From Bugulina stolonifera (taxonomy: Eukaryota > Bryozoa > Gymnolaemata > Cheilostomatida > Bugulidae): a stretch of DNA of 64,000 nt. Of the stretch, positions 42,201-55,900 are shown piece after piece (position 1 is the first letter of the stretch; each line of letters starts with the position of its first letter). The position numbers and the translations under genes are program-made. Location of the stretch: NCBI GenBank assembly GCA_935421135.1, contig OW285190.1:310001-374000 (forward strand), written 5' to 3'. Below the pieces are notes generated by a model. That model saw only the letters and a program-made list of their open reading frames with translations, was not told the origin of the DNA and ran no database searches.

Positions 42201-45200
42201 ACAGCAATTTGGTACAAAACACAATGCAAACTTACTTTCATGCAATATTGAACATCTTTTACTAGTTTACAAACTAATAACTCAAGTGAATTTGTCAAAA
42301 ATCACAAATTTGACATTATGTTTCATGTTTACAAAGTTGAATATTGCATGGAAAGTCATGTTTTATTGATTTTCATTCAAATTATGCATACTGAACATTG
42401 CAAAAGTGAATGAAACACATTGTTACAGACAGCAATTTGGTACAAAACACAATGAAAACTGACTTTCAAGCAATATTGAACATCTTTTACTAGTTTACAA
42501 ACTAATAACTCAAGTGAATTTGCCAAAAGTCACAAATTTGACATTATGTTTCATGTATGCAAAGTTGAATATTGCTTGCAAAGCCATGTTTTATTGATTT
42601 TTATTCAAATTATGCAGTCTGAACATTGCAAAAGTGAATGAAACACATTGTTGCACACAGCAATTTGGTACAAAACACAATGAAAACTCACTTTCATGCA
42701 ATATTGAACATCTTTTAGTAGTTTACAAACTAATAACTCAAGTGAATTTGTCAAAAATCACAAATTTGACAGTATGTTTCATGTTTACAAAGTTGAATAT
42801 TGCATGGAAAGTCATGTTTTATTGATTTTCATTCAAATTATGCATACTGAACATTGCAAAAGTGAATGAAACACATTGTTACAGACAGCAATTTGGTACA
42901 AAACACAATGAAAACTTACTTTCATGCAATATTGAACATCTTTTAGTAGTTTACAAACTAATAACTCAAGTGAATTTGTCAAAAATCACAAATTTGACAT
43001 TATGTTTCATGTTTACAAAGTTGAATATTGCATGGAAAGTCATGTTTTATTGATTTTCATTAAAATTATGCATACTGAACATTGCAAAAGTGAATGAAAC
43101 ACATTGTTACAAACAGCAATTTGGTACAAAACACACTTAAAACTTACTTTCATGCAATATTGAACATCTTTTACTAGTTTACAAACTAATAACTCAAGTG
43201 AATTTGCCAAAAATCACAAATTTGACATTATGTTTCATGTTTGCAAAGTTGAATATTGCTTGCAAAGCCATGTTTTATTGATTTTAATTCAAATTATGCA
43301 GTCTGAACATTGCAAAAGTGAATGAAACACATTGTTGCACACAGCAATTTGGTACAAAACACACTGAAAACTTACTTTCATGCAATATTGAACATCTTTT
43401 ACTAGTTTACAAACTAATAACTCAAGTGAATTTGTCAAAAATCACAAATTTGACATTATGTTTCATGTTTACAAAGTTGAATATTGCATGGAAAGTCATG
43501 TTTTATTGATTTTCATTAAAATTATGCATACTGAACATTGCAAAAGTGAATGAAACACATTGTTACAGACAGCAATTTGGTACAAAACACAATGAAAACT
43601 TACTTTCATGCAATATTGAACATCTTTTACTAGTTTACAAACTAATAACTCAAGTGAATTTGTCAAAAATCACAAATTTGACATTATGTTTCATGTTTGC
43701 AAAATTGAATATTGCTTGCAAAGCCATGTTTTATTGATTTTTATTCAAATTATGCAGTCTGAACATTGCAAAAGTGAATGAAACACATTGTTGCACACAG
43801 CAATTTGGTACAAAACACAATGAAAACTTACTTTCATGCAATATTGAACATCTTTTACTAGTTTACAAACTAATAACTCAAATGAATTTGTCAAAAATCA
43901 CTAATTTGACATTATGTTTCATGTTTGCAAAGTTAAATATTGTATGGAAAGTACTGTTTTATTGATTTTCATTCAAATAATGCAGTCTAAACATTGCAAA
44001 AGTGACTGAAACACATTGTTACAAACAGCAATTTGGTACAAAACACACTTAAAGCTAACTTTCATGCAATATTGAACATCTTTTACTAGTTTACAAACTA
44101 ATAACTCAAGTGAATTTGTCAAAAATCACAAATTTGACATTATGTTTCATGTTTGCAAAGTTGAATATTGCTTGCAAAGCCATGTTTTATTGATTTTCAT
44201 TCAAATTATGCAGTCTGAACATTGCAAAAGTGAATGAAACACATTGTTGCACACAGCAATTTGGTACAAAACACAATGAAAACTTACTTTCATGCAATAT
44301 TGAACATCTTTTACTAGTTTACAAACTAATAACTCAAGTGAATTTGTCAAAAATCACAAATTTGACATTATGTTTCATGTTTGCAAAGTTAAATATTGTG
44401 TACAAAGTCAAGTTTTATTGATTTTCATTCAAATTACGCATTCTGAACATTGCAAAAATGACTGAAACACATTGTTACAAACAGCAATTTGGTACAAAAC
44501 ACACTTAAAACTTACTCTCATGCAATATTGAACATCTTTTACTAGTTTACAAACTAATAACTCAAGTGAATTTGCCAAAAATCACAAATTTGACATTATG
44601 TTTCATGTATGCAAAGTTGAATATTGCTTGCAAAGCCATGTTTTATTGATTTTTATTCAAATTATGCAGTCTGAACATTGCAAAAGTGAATGAAACACAT
44701 TGTTGCACACAGCAATTTGGTACAAAACACAATGCAAACTTACTTTCATGCAATATTGAACATCTTTTACTAGTTTACAAACTAATAACTCAAGTGAATT
44801 TGTCAAAAATCACAAATTTGACATTATGTTTCATGTTTACAAAGTTGAATATTGCATGGAAAGTCATGTTTTATTGATTTTCATTCAAATTATGCATACT
44901 GAACATTGCAAAAGTGAATGAAACACATTGTTACAGACAGCAATTTGGTACAAAACACAATGAAAACTGACTTTCAAGCAATATTGAACATCTTTTACTA
45001 GTTTACAAACTAATAACTCAAGTGAATTTGCCAAAAGTCACAAATTTGACATTATGTTTCATGTATGCAAAGTTGAATATTGCTTGCAAAGCCATGTTTT
45101 ATTGATTTTTATTCAAATTATGCAGTCTGAACATTGCAAAAGTGAATGAAACACATTGTTGCACACAGCAATTTGGTACAAAACACAATGAAAACTCACT

Positions 45201-46281
45201 TTCATGCAATATTGAACATCTTTTAGTAGTTTACAAACTAATAACTCAAGTGAATTTGTCAAAAATCACAAATTTGACAGTATGTTTCATGTTTACAAAG
45301 TTGAATATTGCATGGAAAGTCATGTTTTATTGATTTTCATTCAAATTATGCATACTGAACATTGCAAAAGTGAATGAAACACATTGTTACAGACAGCAAT
45401 TTGGTACAAAACACAATGAAAACTCACTTTCATGCAATATTGAACATCTTTTAGTAGTTTACAAACTAATAACTCAAGTGAATTTGTCAAAAATCACAAA
45501 TTTGACATTATGTTTCATGTTTACAAAGTTGAATATTGCATGGAAAGTCATGTTTTATTGATTTTCATTAAAATTATGCATACTGAACATTGCAAAAGTG
45601 AATGAAACACATTGTTACAAACAGCAATTTGGTACAAAACACACTTAAAACTTACTTTCATGCAATATTGAACATCTTTTACTAGTTTACAAACTAATAA
45701 CTCAAGTGAATTTGTCAAAAATCACAAATTTGACATTATGTTTCATGTTTGCAAAGTTAAATATTGTGTACAAAGTCAAGTTTTATTGATTTTCATTCAA
45801 ATTACGCATTCTGAACATTGCAAAAATGACTGAAACACATTGTTACAAACAGCAATTTGGTACAAAACACACTTAAAACTTACTCTCATGCAATATTGAA
45901 CATCTTTTACTAGTTTACAAACTAATAACTCAAGTGAATTTGCCAAAAGTCACAAATTTGACATTATGTTTCATGTATGCAAAGTTGAATATTGCTTGCA
46001 AAGCCATGTTTTATTGATTTTTATTCAAATTATGCAGTCTGAACATTGCAAAAGTGAATGAAACACATTGTTACAAACAGCAATTTGGTACAAAACACAC
46101 TTAAAGCTAACTTTCATGCAATATTGAACATCTTTTACTAGTTTACAAACTAATAACTCAAGTGAATTTGTCAAAAATCACAAATTTGACATTATGTTTC
46201 ATGTTTGCAAAGTTGAATATTGCTTGCAAAGCCATGTTTTATTGATTTTCATTCAAATTATGCAGTCTGAACATTGCAAAA
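36250..46281. repeat. Eleven- and thirteen-unit higher-order repeats
   Basis: Class A units at 36250, 38758, 41722 and 44230 delimit blocks of 2508 bp (11 units), 2964 bp (13 units) and 2508 bp (11 units). The extra two units in the middle block are an exact-looking local duplication of a two-unit module (40810-41265 repeated as 41266-41721). A private marker, AATGCAAAC instead of AATGAAAAC, appears at 39214, 42178 and 44686, showing that these three blocks share a recent ancestor. The last block (44230-46281) is nine units long and ends in recombinant units at 45598, 45826 and 46054. Confidence 0.8.
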
Positions 46282-46737
46282 GTGAATGAAACACATTGTT
46301 GCACACAGCAATTTGGTACAAAACACAATGAAAACTTACTTTCATGCAATATTGAACATCTTTTACTAGTTTACAAACTAATAACTCAAGTGAATTTGTC
46401 AAAAATCACAAATTTGACATTATGTTTCATGTTTGCAAAGTTAAATATTGTGTACAAAGTCAAGTTTTATTGATTTTCATTCAAATTACGCATTCTGAAC
46501 ATTGCAAAAATGACTGAAACACATTGTTACAAACAGCAATTTGGTACAAAACACACTTAAAACTTACTCTCATGCAATATTGAACATCTTTTACTAGTTT
46601 ACAAACTAATAACTCAAGTGAATTTGCCAAAAATCACAAATTTGACATTATGTTTCATGTATGCAAAGTTGAATATTGCTTGCAAAGCCATGTTTTATTG
46701 ATTTTTATTCAAATTATGCAGTCTGAACATTGCAAAA

Positions 46738-49700
46738 GTGAATGAAACACATTGTTACAGACAGCAATTTGGTACAAAACACAATGAAAACTGACTTTCA
46801 AGCAATATTGAACATCTTTTACTAGTTTACAAACTAATAACTCAAGTGAATTTGCCAAAAGTCACAAATTTGACATTATGTTTCATGTATGCAAAGTTGA
46901 ATATTGCTTGCAAAGCCATGTTTTATTGATTTTTATTCAAATTATGCAGTCTGAACATTGCAAAAGTGAATGAAACACATTGTTGCACACAGCAATTTGG
47001 TACAAAACACAATGAAAACTCACTTTCATGCAATATTGAACATCTTTTAGTAGTTTACAAACTAATAACTCAAGTGAATTTGTCAAAAATCACAAATTTG
47101 ACAGTATGTTTCATGTTTACAAAGTTGAATATTGCATGGAAAGTCTTGTTTTATTGATTTTCATTCAAATTATGCATACTGAACATTGCAAAAGTGAATG
47201 AAACACATTGTTACAGACAGCAATTTGGTACAAAACACAATGAAAACTGACTTTCAAGCAATATTGAACATCTTTTACTAGTTTACAAACTAATAACTCA
47301 AGTGAATTTGCCAAAAGTCACAAATTTGACATTATGTTTCATGTATGCAAAGTTGAATATTGCTTGCAAAGCCATGTTTTATTGATTTTTATTCAAATTA
47401 TGCAGTCTGAACATTGCAAAAGTGAATGAAACACATTGTTGCACACAGCAATTTGGTACAAAACACAATGAAAACTCACTTTCATGCAATATTGAACATC
47501 TTTTAGTAGTTTACAAACTAATAACTCAAGTGAATTTGTCAAAAATCACAAATTTAACAGTATGTTTCATGTTTACAAAGTTGAATATTGCATGGAAAGT
47601 CATGTTTTATTGATTTTCATTCAAATTATGCATACTGAACATTGCAAAAGTGAATGAAACACATTGTTACAGACAGCAATTTGGTACAAAACACAATGAA
47701 AACTCACTTTCATGCAATATTGAACATCTTTTAGTAGTTTACAAACTAATAACTCAAGTGAATTTGTCAAAAATCACAAACTTGACATTATGTTTCATGT
47801 TTACAAAGTTGAATATTGCATGGAAAGTCATGTTTTATTGATTTTCATTAAAATTATGCATACTGAACATTGCAAAAGTGAATGAAACACATTGTTACAA
47901 ACAGCAATTTGGTACAAAACACACTTAAAACTTACTTTCATGCAATATTGAACATCTTTTACTAGTTTACAAACTAATAACTCAAGTGAATTTGTCAAAA
48001 ATCACAAATTTGACATTATGTTTCATGTTTGCAAAGTTAAATATTGTGTACAAAGTCAAGTTTTATTGATTTTCATTCAAATTACGCATTCTGAACATTG
48101 CAAAAATGACTGAAACACATTGTTACAAACAGCAATTTGGTACAAAACACACTTAAAACTTACTCTCATGCAATATTGAACATCTTTTACTAGTTTACAA
48201 ACTAATAACTCAAGTGAATTTGCCAAAAATCACAAATTTGACATTATGTTTCATGTATGCAAAGTTGAATATTGCTTGCAAAGCCATGTTTTATTGATTT
48301 TTATTCAAATTATGCAGTCTGAACATTGCAAAAGTGAATGAAACACATTGTTACAGACAGCAATTTGGTACAAAACACAATGAAAACTGACTTTCAAGCA
48401 ATATTGAACATCTTTTACTAGTTTACAAACTAATAACTCAAGTGAATTTGCCAAAAGTCACAAATTTGACATTATGTTTCATGTATGCAAAGTTGAATAT
48501 TGCTTGCAAAGCCATGTTTTATTGATTTTTATTCAAATTATGCAGTCTGAACATTGCAAAAGTGAATGAAACACATTGTTGCACACAGCAATTTGGTACA
48601 AAACACAATGAAAACTCACTTTCATGCAATATTGAACATCTTTTAGTAGTTTACAAACTAATAACTCAAGTGAATTTGTCAAAAATCACAAATTTGACAG
48701 TATGTTTCATGTTTACAAAGTTGAATATTGCATGGAAAGTCTTGTTTTATTGATTTTCATTCAAATTATGCATACTGAACATTGCAAAAGTGAATGAAAC
48801 ACATTGTTACAGACAGCAATTTGGTACAAAACACAATGAAAACTGACTTTCAAGCAATATTGAACATCTTTTACTAGTTTACAAACTAATAACTCAAGTG
48901 AATTTGCCAAAAGTCACAAATTTGACATTATGTTTCATGTATGCAAAGTTGAATATTGCTTGCAAAGCCATGTTTTATTGATTTTTATTCAAATTATGCA
49001 GTCTGAACATTGCAAAAGTGAATGAAACACATTGTTGCACACAGCAATTTGGTACAAAACACAATGAAAACTCACTTTCATGCAATATTGAACATCTTTT
49101 AGTAGTTTACAAACTAATAACTCAAGTGAATTTGTCAAAAATCACAAATTTGACAGTATGTTTCATGTTTACAAAGTTGAATATTGCATGGAAAGTCATG
49201 TTTTATTGATTTTCATTCAAATTATGCATACTGAACATTGCAAAAGTGAATGAAACACATTGTTACAGACAGCAATTTGGTACAAAACACAATGAAAACT
49301 CACTTTCATGCAATATTGAACATCTTTTAGTAGTTTACAAACTAATAACTCAAGTGAATTTGTCAAAAATCACAAATTTGACATTATGTTTCATGTTTAC
49401 AACGTTGAATATTGCATGGAAAGTCATGTTTTATTGATTTTCATTAAAATTATGCATACTGAACATTGCAAAAGTGAATGAAACACATTGTTACAGCAAT
49501 TTGGTACAAAACACACTTAAAACTTACTTTCATGCAATATTGAACATCTTTTACTAGTTTACAAACTAATAACTCAAGTGAATTTGCCAAAAATCACAAA
49601 TTTGACATTATGTTTCATGTTTGCAAAGTTGAATATTGCTTGCAAAGCCATGTTTTATTGATTTTTATTCAAATTATGCAGTCTGAACATTGCAAAAGTG

Positions 49701-49925
49701 AATGAAACACATTGTTGCACACAGCAATTTGGTACAAAACACAATGAAAACTTACTTTCATGCAATATTGAACATCTTTTACTAGTTTACAAACTAATAA
49801 CTCAAGTGAATTTGTCAAAAATCACAAATTTGACATTATGTTTCATGTTTGCAAAGTTAAATATTGTGTACAAAGTCAAGTTTTATTGATTTTCATTCAA
49901 ATTACGCATTCTGAACATTGCAAAA
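46738..49925. repeat. Seven-unit higher-order repeat, 1596 bp, two copies
   Basis: Units at 46738-48333 are repeated at 48334-49925 in the same order (D, E, D, E, F, a recombinant or G-like unit, then A/B), with a step of 1596 bp. A private change, GTCTTGTTTT instead of GTCATGTTTT, is present at 46966-47157 and again at 48562-48753, confirming duplication of the whole block. The second copy is 4 bp short because one ACAG copy is missing at about 49494. Confidence 0.75.
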
Positions 49926-52900
49926 ATGACTGAAACACATTGTTACAAACAGCAATTTGGTACAAAACACACTTAAAACTTACTCTCATGCAATATTGAA
50001 CATCTTTTACTAGTTTACAAACTAATAACTCAAGTGAATTTGCCAAAAATCACAAATTTGACATTATGTTTCATGTATGCAAAGTTGAATATTGCTTGCA
50101 AAGCCATGTTTTATTGATTTTTATTCAAATTATGCAGTTTGAACATTGCAAAAGTGAATGAAACACATTGTTGCACACAGCAATTTGGTACAAAACACAA
50201 TGAAAACTTACTTTCATGCAATATTGAACATCTTTTACTAGTTTACAAACTAATAACTCAAGTGAATTTGTCAAAAATCACAAATTTGACATTATGTTTC
50301 ATGTTTACAAAGTTGAATATTGCATGGAAAGTCATGTTTTATTGATTTTCATTCAAATTATGCATACTGAACATTGCAAAAGTGAATGAAACACATTGTT
50401 ACAGACAGCAATTTGGTACAAAACACAATGAAAACTGACTTTCAAGCAATATTGAACATCTTTTACTAGTTTACAAACTAATAACTCAAGTGAATTTGCC
50501 AAAAGTCACAAATTTGACATTATGTTTCATGTATGCAAAGTTGAATATTGCTTGCAAAGCCATGTTTTATTGATTTTTATTCAAATTATGCAGTCTGAAC
50601 ATTGCAAAAGTGAATGAAACACATTGTTGCACACAGCAATTTGGTACAAAACACAATGAAAACTCACTTTCATGCAATATTGAACATCTTTTAGTAGTTT
50701 ACAAACTAATAACTCAAGTGAATTTGTCAAAAATCACAAATTTGACAGTATGTTTCATGTTTACAAAGTTGAATATTGCATGGAAAGTCATGTTTTATTG
50801 ATTTTCATTCAAATTATGCATACTGAACATTGCAAAAGTGAATGAAACACATTGTTGCACACAGCAATTTGGTACAAAACACAATGAAAACTTACTTTCA
50901 TGCAATATTGAACATCTTTTACTAGTTTACAAACTAATAACTCAAGTGAATTTGTCAAAAATCACAAATTTGACATTATGTTTCATGTTTACAAAGTTGA
51001 ATATTGCATGGAAAGTCATGTTTTATTGATTTTCATTAAAATTATGCATACTGAACATTGCAAAAGTGAATGAAACACATTGTTACAGACAGCAATTTGG
51101 TACAAAACACAATGAAAACTTACTTTCATGCAATATTGAACATCTTTTACTAGTTTACAAACTAATAACTCAAGTGAATTTGTCAAAAATCACAAATTTG
51201 ACATTATGTTTCATGTTTGCAAAATTGAATATTGCTTGCAAAGCCATGTTTTATTGATTTTTATTCAAATTATGCAGTCTGAACATTGCAAAAGTGACTG
51301 AAACACATTGTTACAAACAGCAATTTGGTACAAAACACACTTAAAGCTAACTTTCATGCAATATTGAACATCTTTTACTAGTTTACAAACTAATAACTCA
51401 AGTGAATTTGTCAAAAATCACAAATTTGACATTATGTTTCATGTTTGCAAAGTTGAATATTGCTTGCAAAGCCATGTTTTATTGATTTTCATTCAAATTA
51501 TGCAGTCTGAACATTGCAAAAGTGAATGAAACACATTGTTGCACACAGCAATTTGGTACAAAACACAATGAAAACTTACTTTCATGCAATATTGAACATC
51601 TTTTACTAGTTTACAAACTAATAACTCAAGTGAATTTGCCAAAAATCACAAATTTGACATTATGTTTCATGTTTGCAAAGTTGAATATTGCTTGCAAAGC
51701 CATGTTTTATTGATTTTTATTCAAATTATGCAGTCTGAACATTGCAAAAGTGAATGAAACACATTGTTGCACACAGCAATTTGGTACAAAACACAATGAA
51801 AACTTACTTTCATGCAATATTGAACATCTTTTACTAGTTTACAAACTAATAACTCAAGTGAATTTGTCAAAAATCACAAATTTGACATTATGTTTCATGT
51901 TTGCAAAGTTAAATATTGTGTACAAAGTCAAGTTTTATTGATTTTCATTCAAATTACGCATTCTGAACATTGCAAAAATGAATGAAACACATTGTTGCAC
52001 ACAGCAATTTGGTACAAAACACAATGAAAACTTACTTTCATGCAATATTGAACATCTTTTACTAGTTTACAAACTAATAACTCAAGTGAATTTGTCAAAA
52101 ATCACAAATTTGACATTATGTTTCATGTTTACAAAGTTGAATATTGCATGGAAAGTCATGTTTTATTGATTTTCATTCAGATTATGCATACTGAACATTG
52201 CAAAAGTGAATGAAACACATTGTTACAGACAGCAATTTGGTACAAAACACAATGAAAACTGACTTTCAAGCAATATTGAACATCTTTTACTAGTTTACAA
52301 ACTAATAACTCAAGTGAATTTGCCAAAAGTCACAAATTTGACATTATGTTTCATGTATGCAAAGTTGAATATTGCTTGCAAAGCCATGTTTTATTGATTT
52401 TTATTCAAATTATGCAGTCTGAACATTGCAAAAGTGAATGAAACACATTGTTGCACACAGCAATTTGGTACAAAACACAATGAAAACTCACTTTCATGCA
52501 ATATTGAACATCTTTTAGTAGTTTACAAACTAATAACTCAAGTGAATTTGTCAAAAATCACAAATTTGACAGTATGTTTCATGTTTACAAAGTTGAATAT
52601 TGCATGGAAAGTCATGTTTTATTGATTTTCATTCAAATTATGCATACTGAACATTGCAAAAGTGAATGAAACACATTGTTGCACACAGCAATTTGGTACA
52701 AAACACAATGAAAACTTACTTTCATGCAATATTGAACATCTTTTACTAGTTTACAAACTAATAACTCAAGTGAATTTGTCAAAAATCACAAATTTGACAT
52801 TATGTTTCATGTTTACAAAGTTGAATATTGCATGGAAAGTCATGTTTTATTGATTTTCATTAAAATTATGCATACTGAACATTGCAAAAGTGAATGAAAC

Positions 52901-55900
52901 ACATTGTTACAGACAGCAATTTGGTACAAAACACAATGAAAACTTACTTTCATGCAATATTGAACATCTTTTACTAGTTTACAAACTAATAACTCAAGTG
53001 AATTTGTCAAAAATCACAAATTTGACATTATGTTTCATGTTTGCAAAATTGAATATTGCTTGCAAAGCCATGTTTTATTGATTTTTATTCAAATTATGCA
53101 GTCTGAACATTGCAAAAGTGAATGAAACACATTGTTGCACACAGCAATTTGGTACAAAACACAATGAAAACTTACTTTCATGCAATATTGAACATCTTTT
53201 ACTAGTTTACAAACTAATAACTCAAATGAATTTGTCAAAAATCACTAATTTGACATTATGTTTCATGTTTGCAAAGTTAAATATTGTATGGAAAGTACTG
53301 TTTTATTGATTTTCATTCAAATAATGCAGTCTGAACATTGCAAAAGTGACTGAAACACATTGTTACAAACAGCAATTTGGTACAAAACACACTTAAAGCT
53401 AACTTTCATGCAATATTGAACATCTTTTACTAGTTTACAAACTAATAACTCAAGTGAATTTGTCAAAAATCACAAATTTGACATTATGTTTCATGTTTGC
53501 AAAGTTGAATATTGCTTGCAAAGCCATGTTTTATTGATTTTCATTCAAATTATGCAGTCTGAACATTGCAAAAGTGAATGAAACACATTGTTGCACACAG
53601 CAATTTGGTACAAAACACAATGAAAACTTACTTTCATGCAATATTGAACATCTTTTACTAGTTTACAAACTAATAACTCAAGTGAATTTGTCAAAAATCA
53701 CAAATTTGACATTATGTTTCATGTTTGCAAAGTTAAATATTGTGTACAAAGTCAAGTTTTATTGATTTTCATTCAAATTACGCATTCTGAACATTGCAAA
53801 AATGACTGAAACACATTGTTACAAACAGCAATTTGGTACAAAACACACTTAAAACTTACTCTCATGCAATATTGAACATCTTTTACTAGTTTACAAACTA
53901 ATAACTCAAGTGAATTTGCCAAAAATCACAAATTTGACATTATGTTTCATGTATGCAAAGTTGAATATTGCTTGCAAAGCCATGTTTTATTGATTTTAAT
54001 TCAAATTATGCAGTCTGAACATTGCAAAAGTGAATGAAACACATTGTTGCACACAGCAATTTGGTACAAAACACACTGAAAACTTACTTTCATGCAATAT
54101 TGAACATCTTTTACTAGTTTACAAACTAATAACTCAAGTGAATTTGTCAAAAATCACAAATTTGACATTATGTTTCATGTTTACAAAGTTGAATATTGCA
54201 TGGAAAGTCATGTTTTATTGATTTTCATTCAAATTATGCATACTGAACATTGCAAAAGTGAATGAAACACATTGTTACAGACAGCAATTTGGTACAAAAC
54301 ACAATGAAAACTGACTTTCAAGCAATATTGAACATCTTTTACTAGTTTACAAACTAATAATTCAAGTGAATGTGCCAAAAATCACAATTCTGACATTATG
54401 TTTCATGTTTACAAAGTTGAATGTTGCATGCAAAGTCAGCTTTTATTGATTTTAATTCAAATTATGCAGTCTGAACATTGCAAAAGTGAATGAAACACAT
54501 TGTTGCACACAGCAATTTGGTACAAAACACACTGAAAACTTACTTTCATGCAATATTGAACATCTTTTACTAGTTTACAAACTAATAACTCAAATGAATT
54601 TGACAAAAATCACAAAATTGACATTATGTTTCATGTTTGCAAAGTTAAATATTGTATGGAAAGTACTGTTTTATTGATTTTCATTCAAATAATGCATTCT
54701 GAACATTGCAAAAGTGACTGAAACACATTGTTACAAACAGCAATTTGGTACAAAACACACTTAAAGCTAACTTTCATGCATTATTGAACATCTTTTACTA
54801 GTTTACAAACTAATAACTCAAGTGAATTTGTCAAAAATCACAAATTTGACATTATGTTTCATGTTTGCAAAGTTGAATATTGCTTGCAAAGCCATGTTTT
54901 ATTGATTTTCATTCAAATTATGCAGTCTGAACATTGCAAAAGTGAATGAAACACATTGTTGCACACAGCAATTTGGTACAAAACACACTGAAAACTTACT
55001 TTCATGCAATATTGAACATCTTTTACTAGTTTACAAACTAATAACTCAAGTGAATTTGTCAAAAATCACAAATTTGACATTATGTTTCATGTTTGCAAAG
55101 TTAAATATTGTGTACAAAGTCAAGTTTTATTGATTTTCATTCAAATTACGCATTCTGAACATTGCAAAAATGACTGAAACACATTGTTACAAACAGCAAT
55201 TTGGTACAAAACACACTTAAAACTTACTCTCATGCAATATTGAACATCTTTTACTAGTTTACAAACTAATAACTCAAGTGAATTTGCCAAAAATCACAAA
55301 TTTGACATTATGTTTCATGTATGCAAAGTTGAATATTGCTTGCAAAGCCATGTTTTATTGATTTTTATTCAAATTATGCAGTCTGAACATTGCAAAAGTA
55401 TATGAAATACATTGTTGCACACAGCAATTTGGTACAAAACACAATGAAAACTCACTTTCATGCAATATTGAACATCTTTTAGTAGTTTACAAACTAATAA
55501 CTCAAGTGAATTTGTCAAAAATCACAAATTTGACATTATGTTTCATGTTTACAAAGTTGTATATTGCATGGAAAGTCATGTTTTATTGATTTTCATTCGA
55601 ATTATGCATACTGAACTTTGCAAAAGTGAATGAAACACATTGTTACAGACAGCAATTTGGTACAAAACACAATGAAAACTGACTTTCATGCAATATTGAA
55701 CATCTTTTACTAGTTTACAAACTAATAACTCAAGTGAATTTGTCAAAAATCACAAATTTGACATTATGTTTCATGTTTGCAAAATTGAATATTGCTTGCA
55801 AAGCCATGTTTTATTGATTTTTATTCAAATTATGCAGTCTGAACATTGCAAAAGTGAATGAAACACATTGTTGCACACAGCAATTTGGTACAAAACACAA

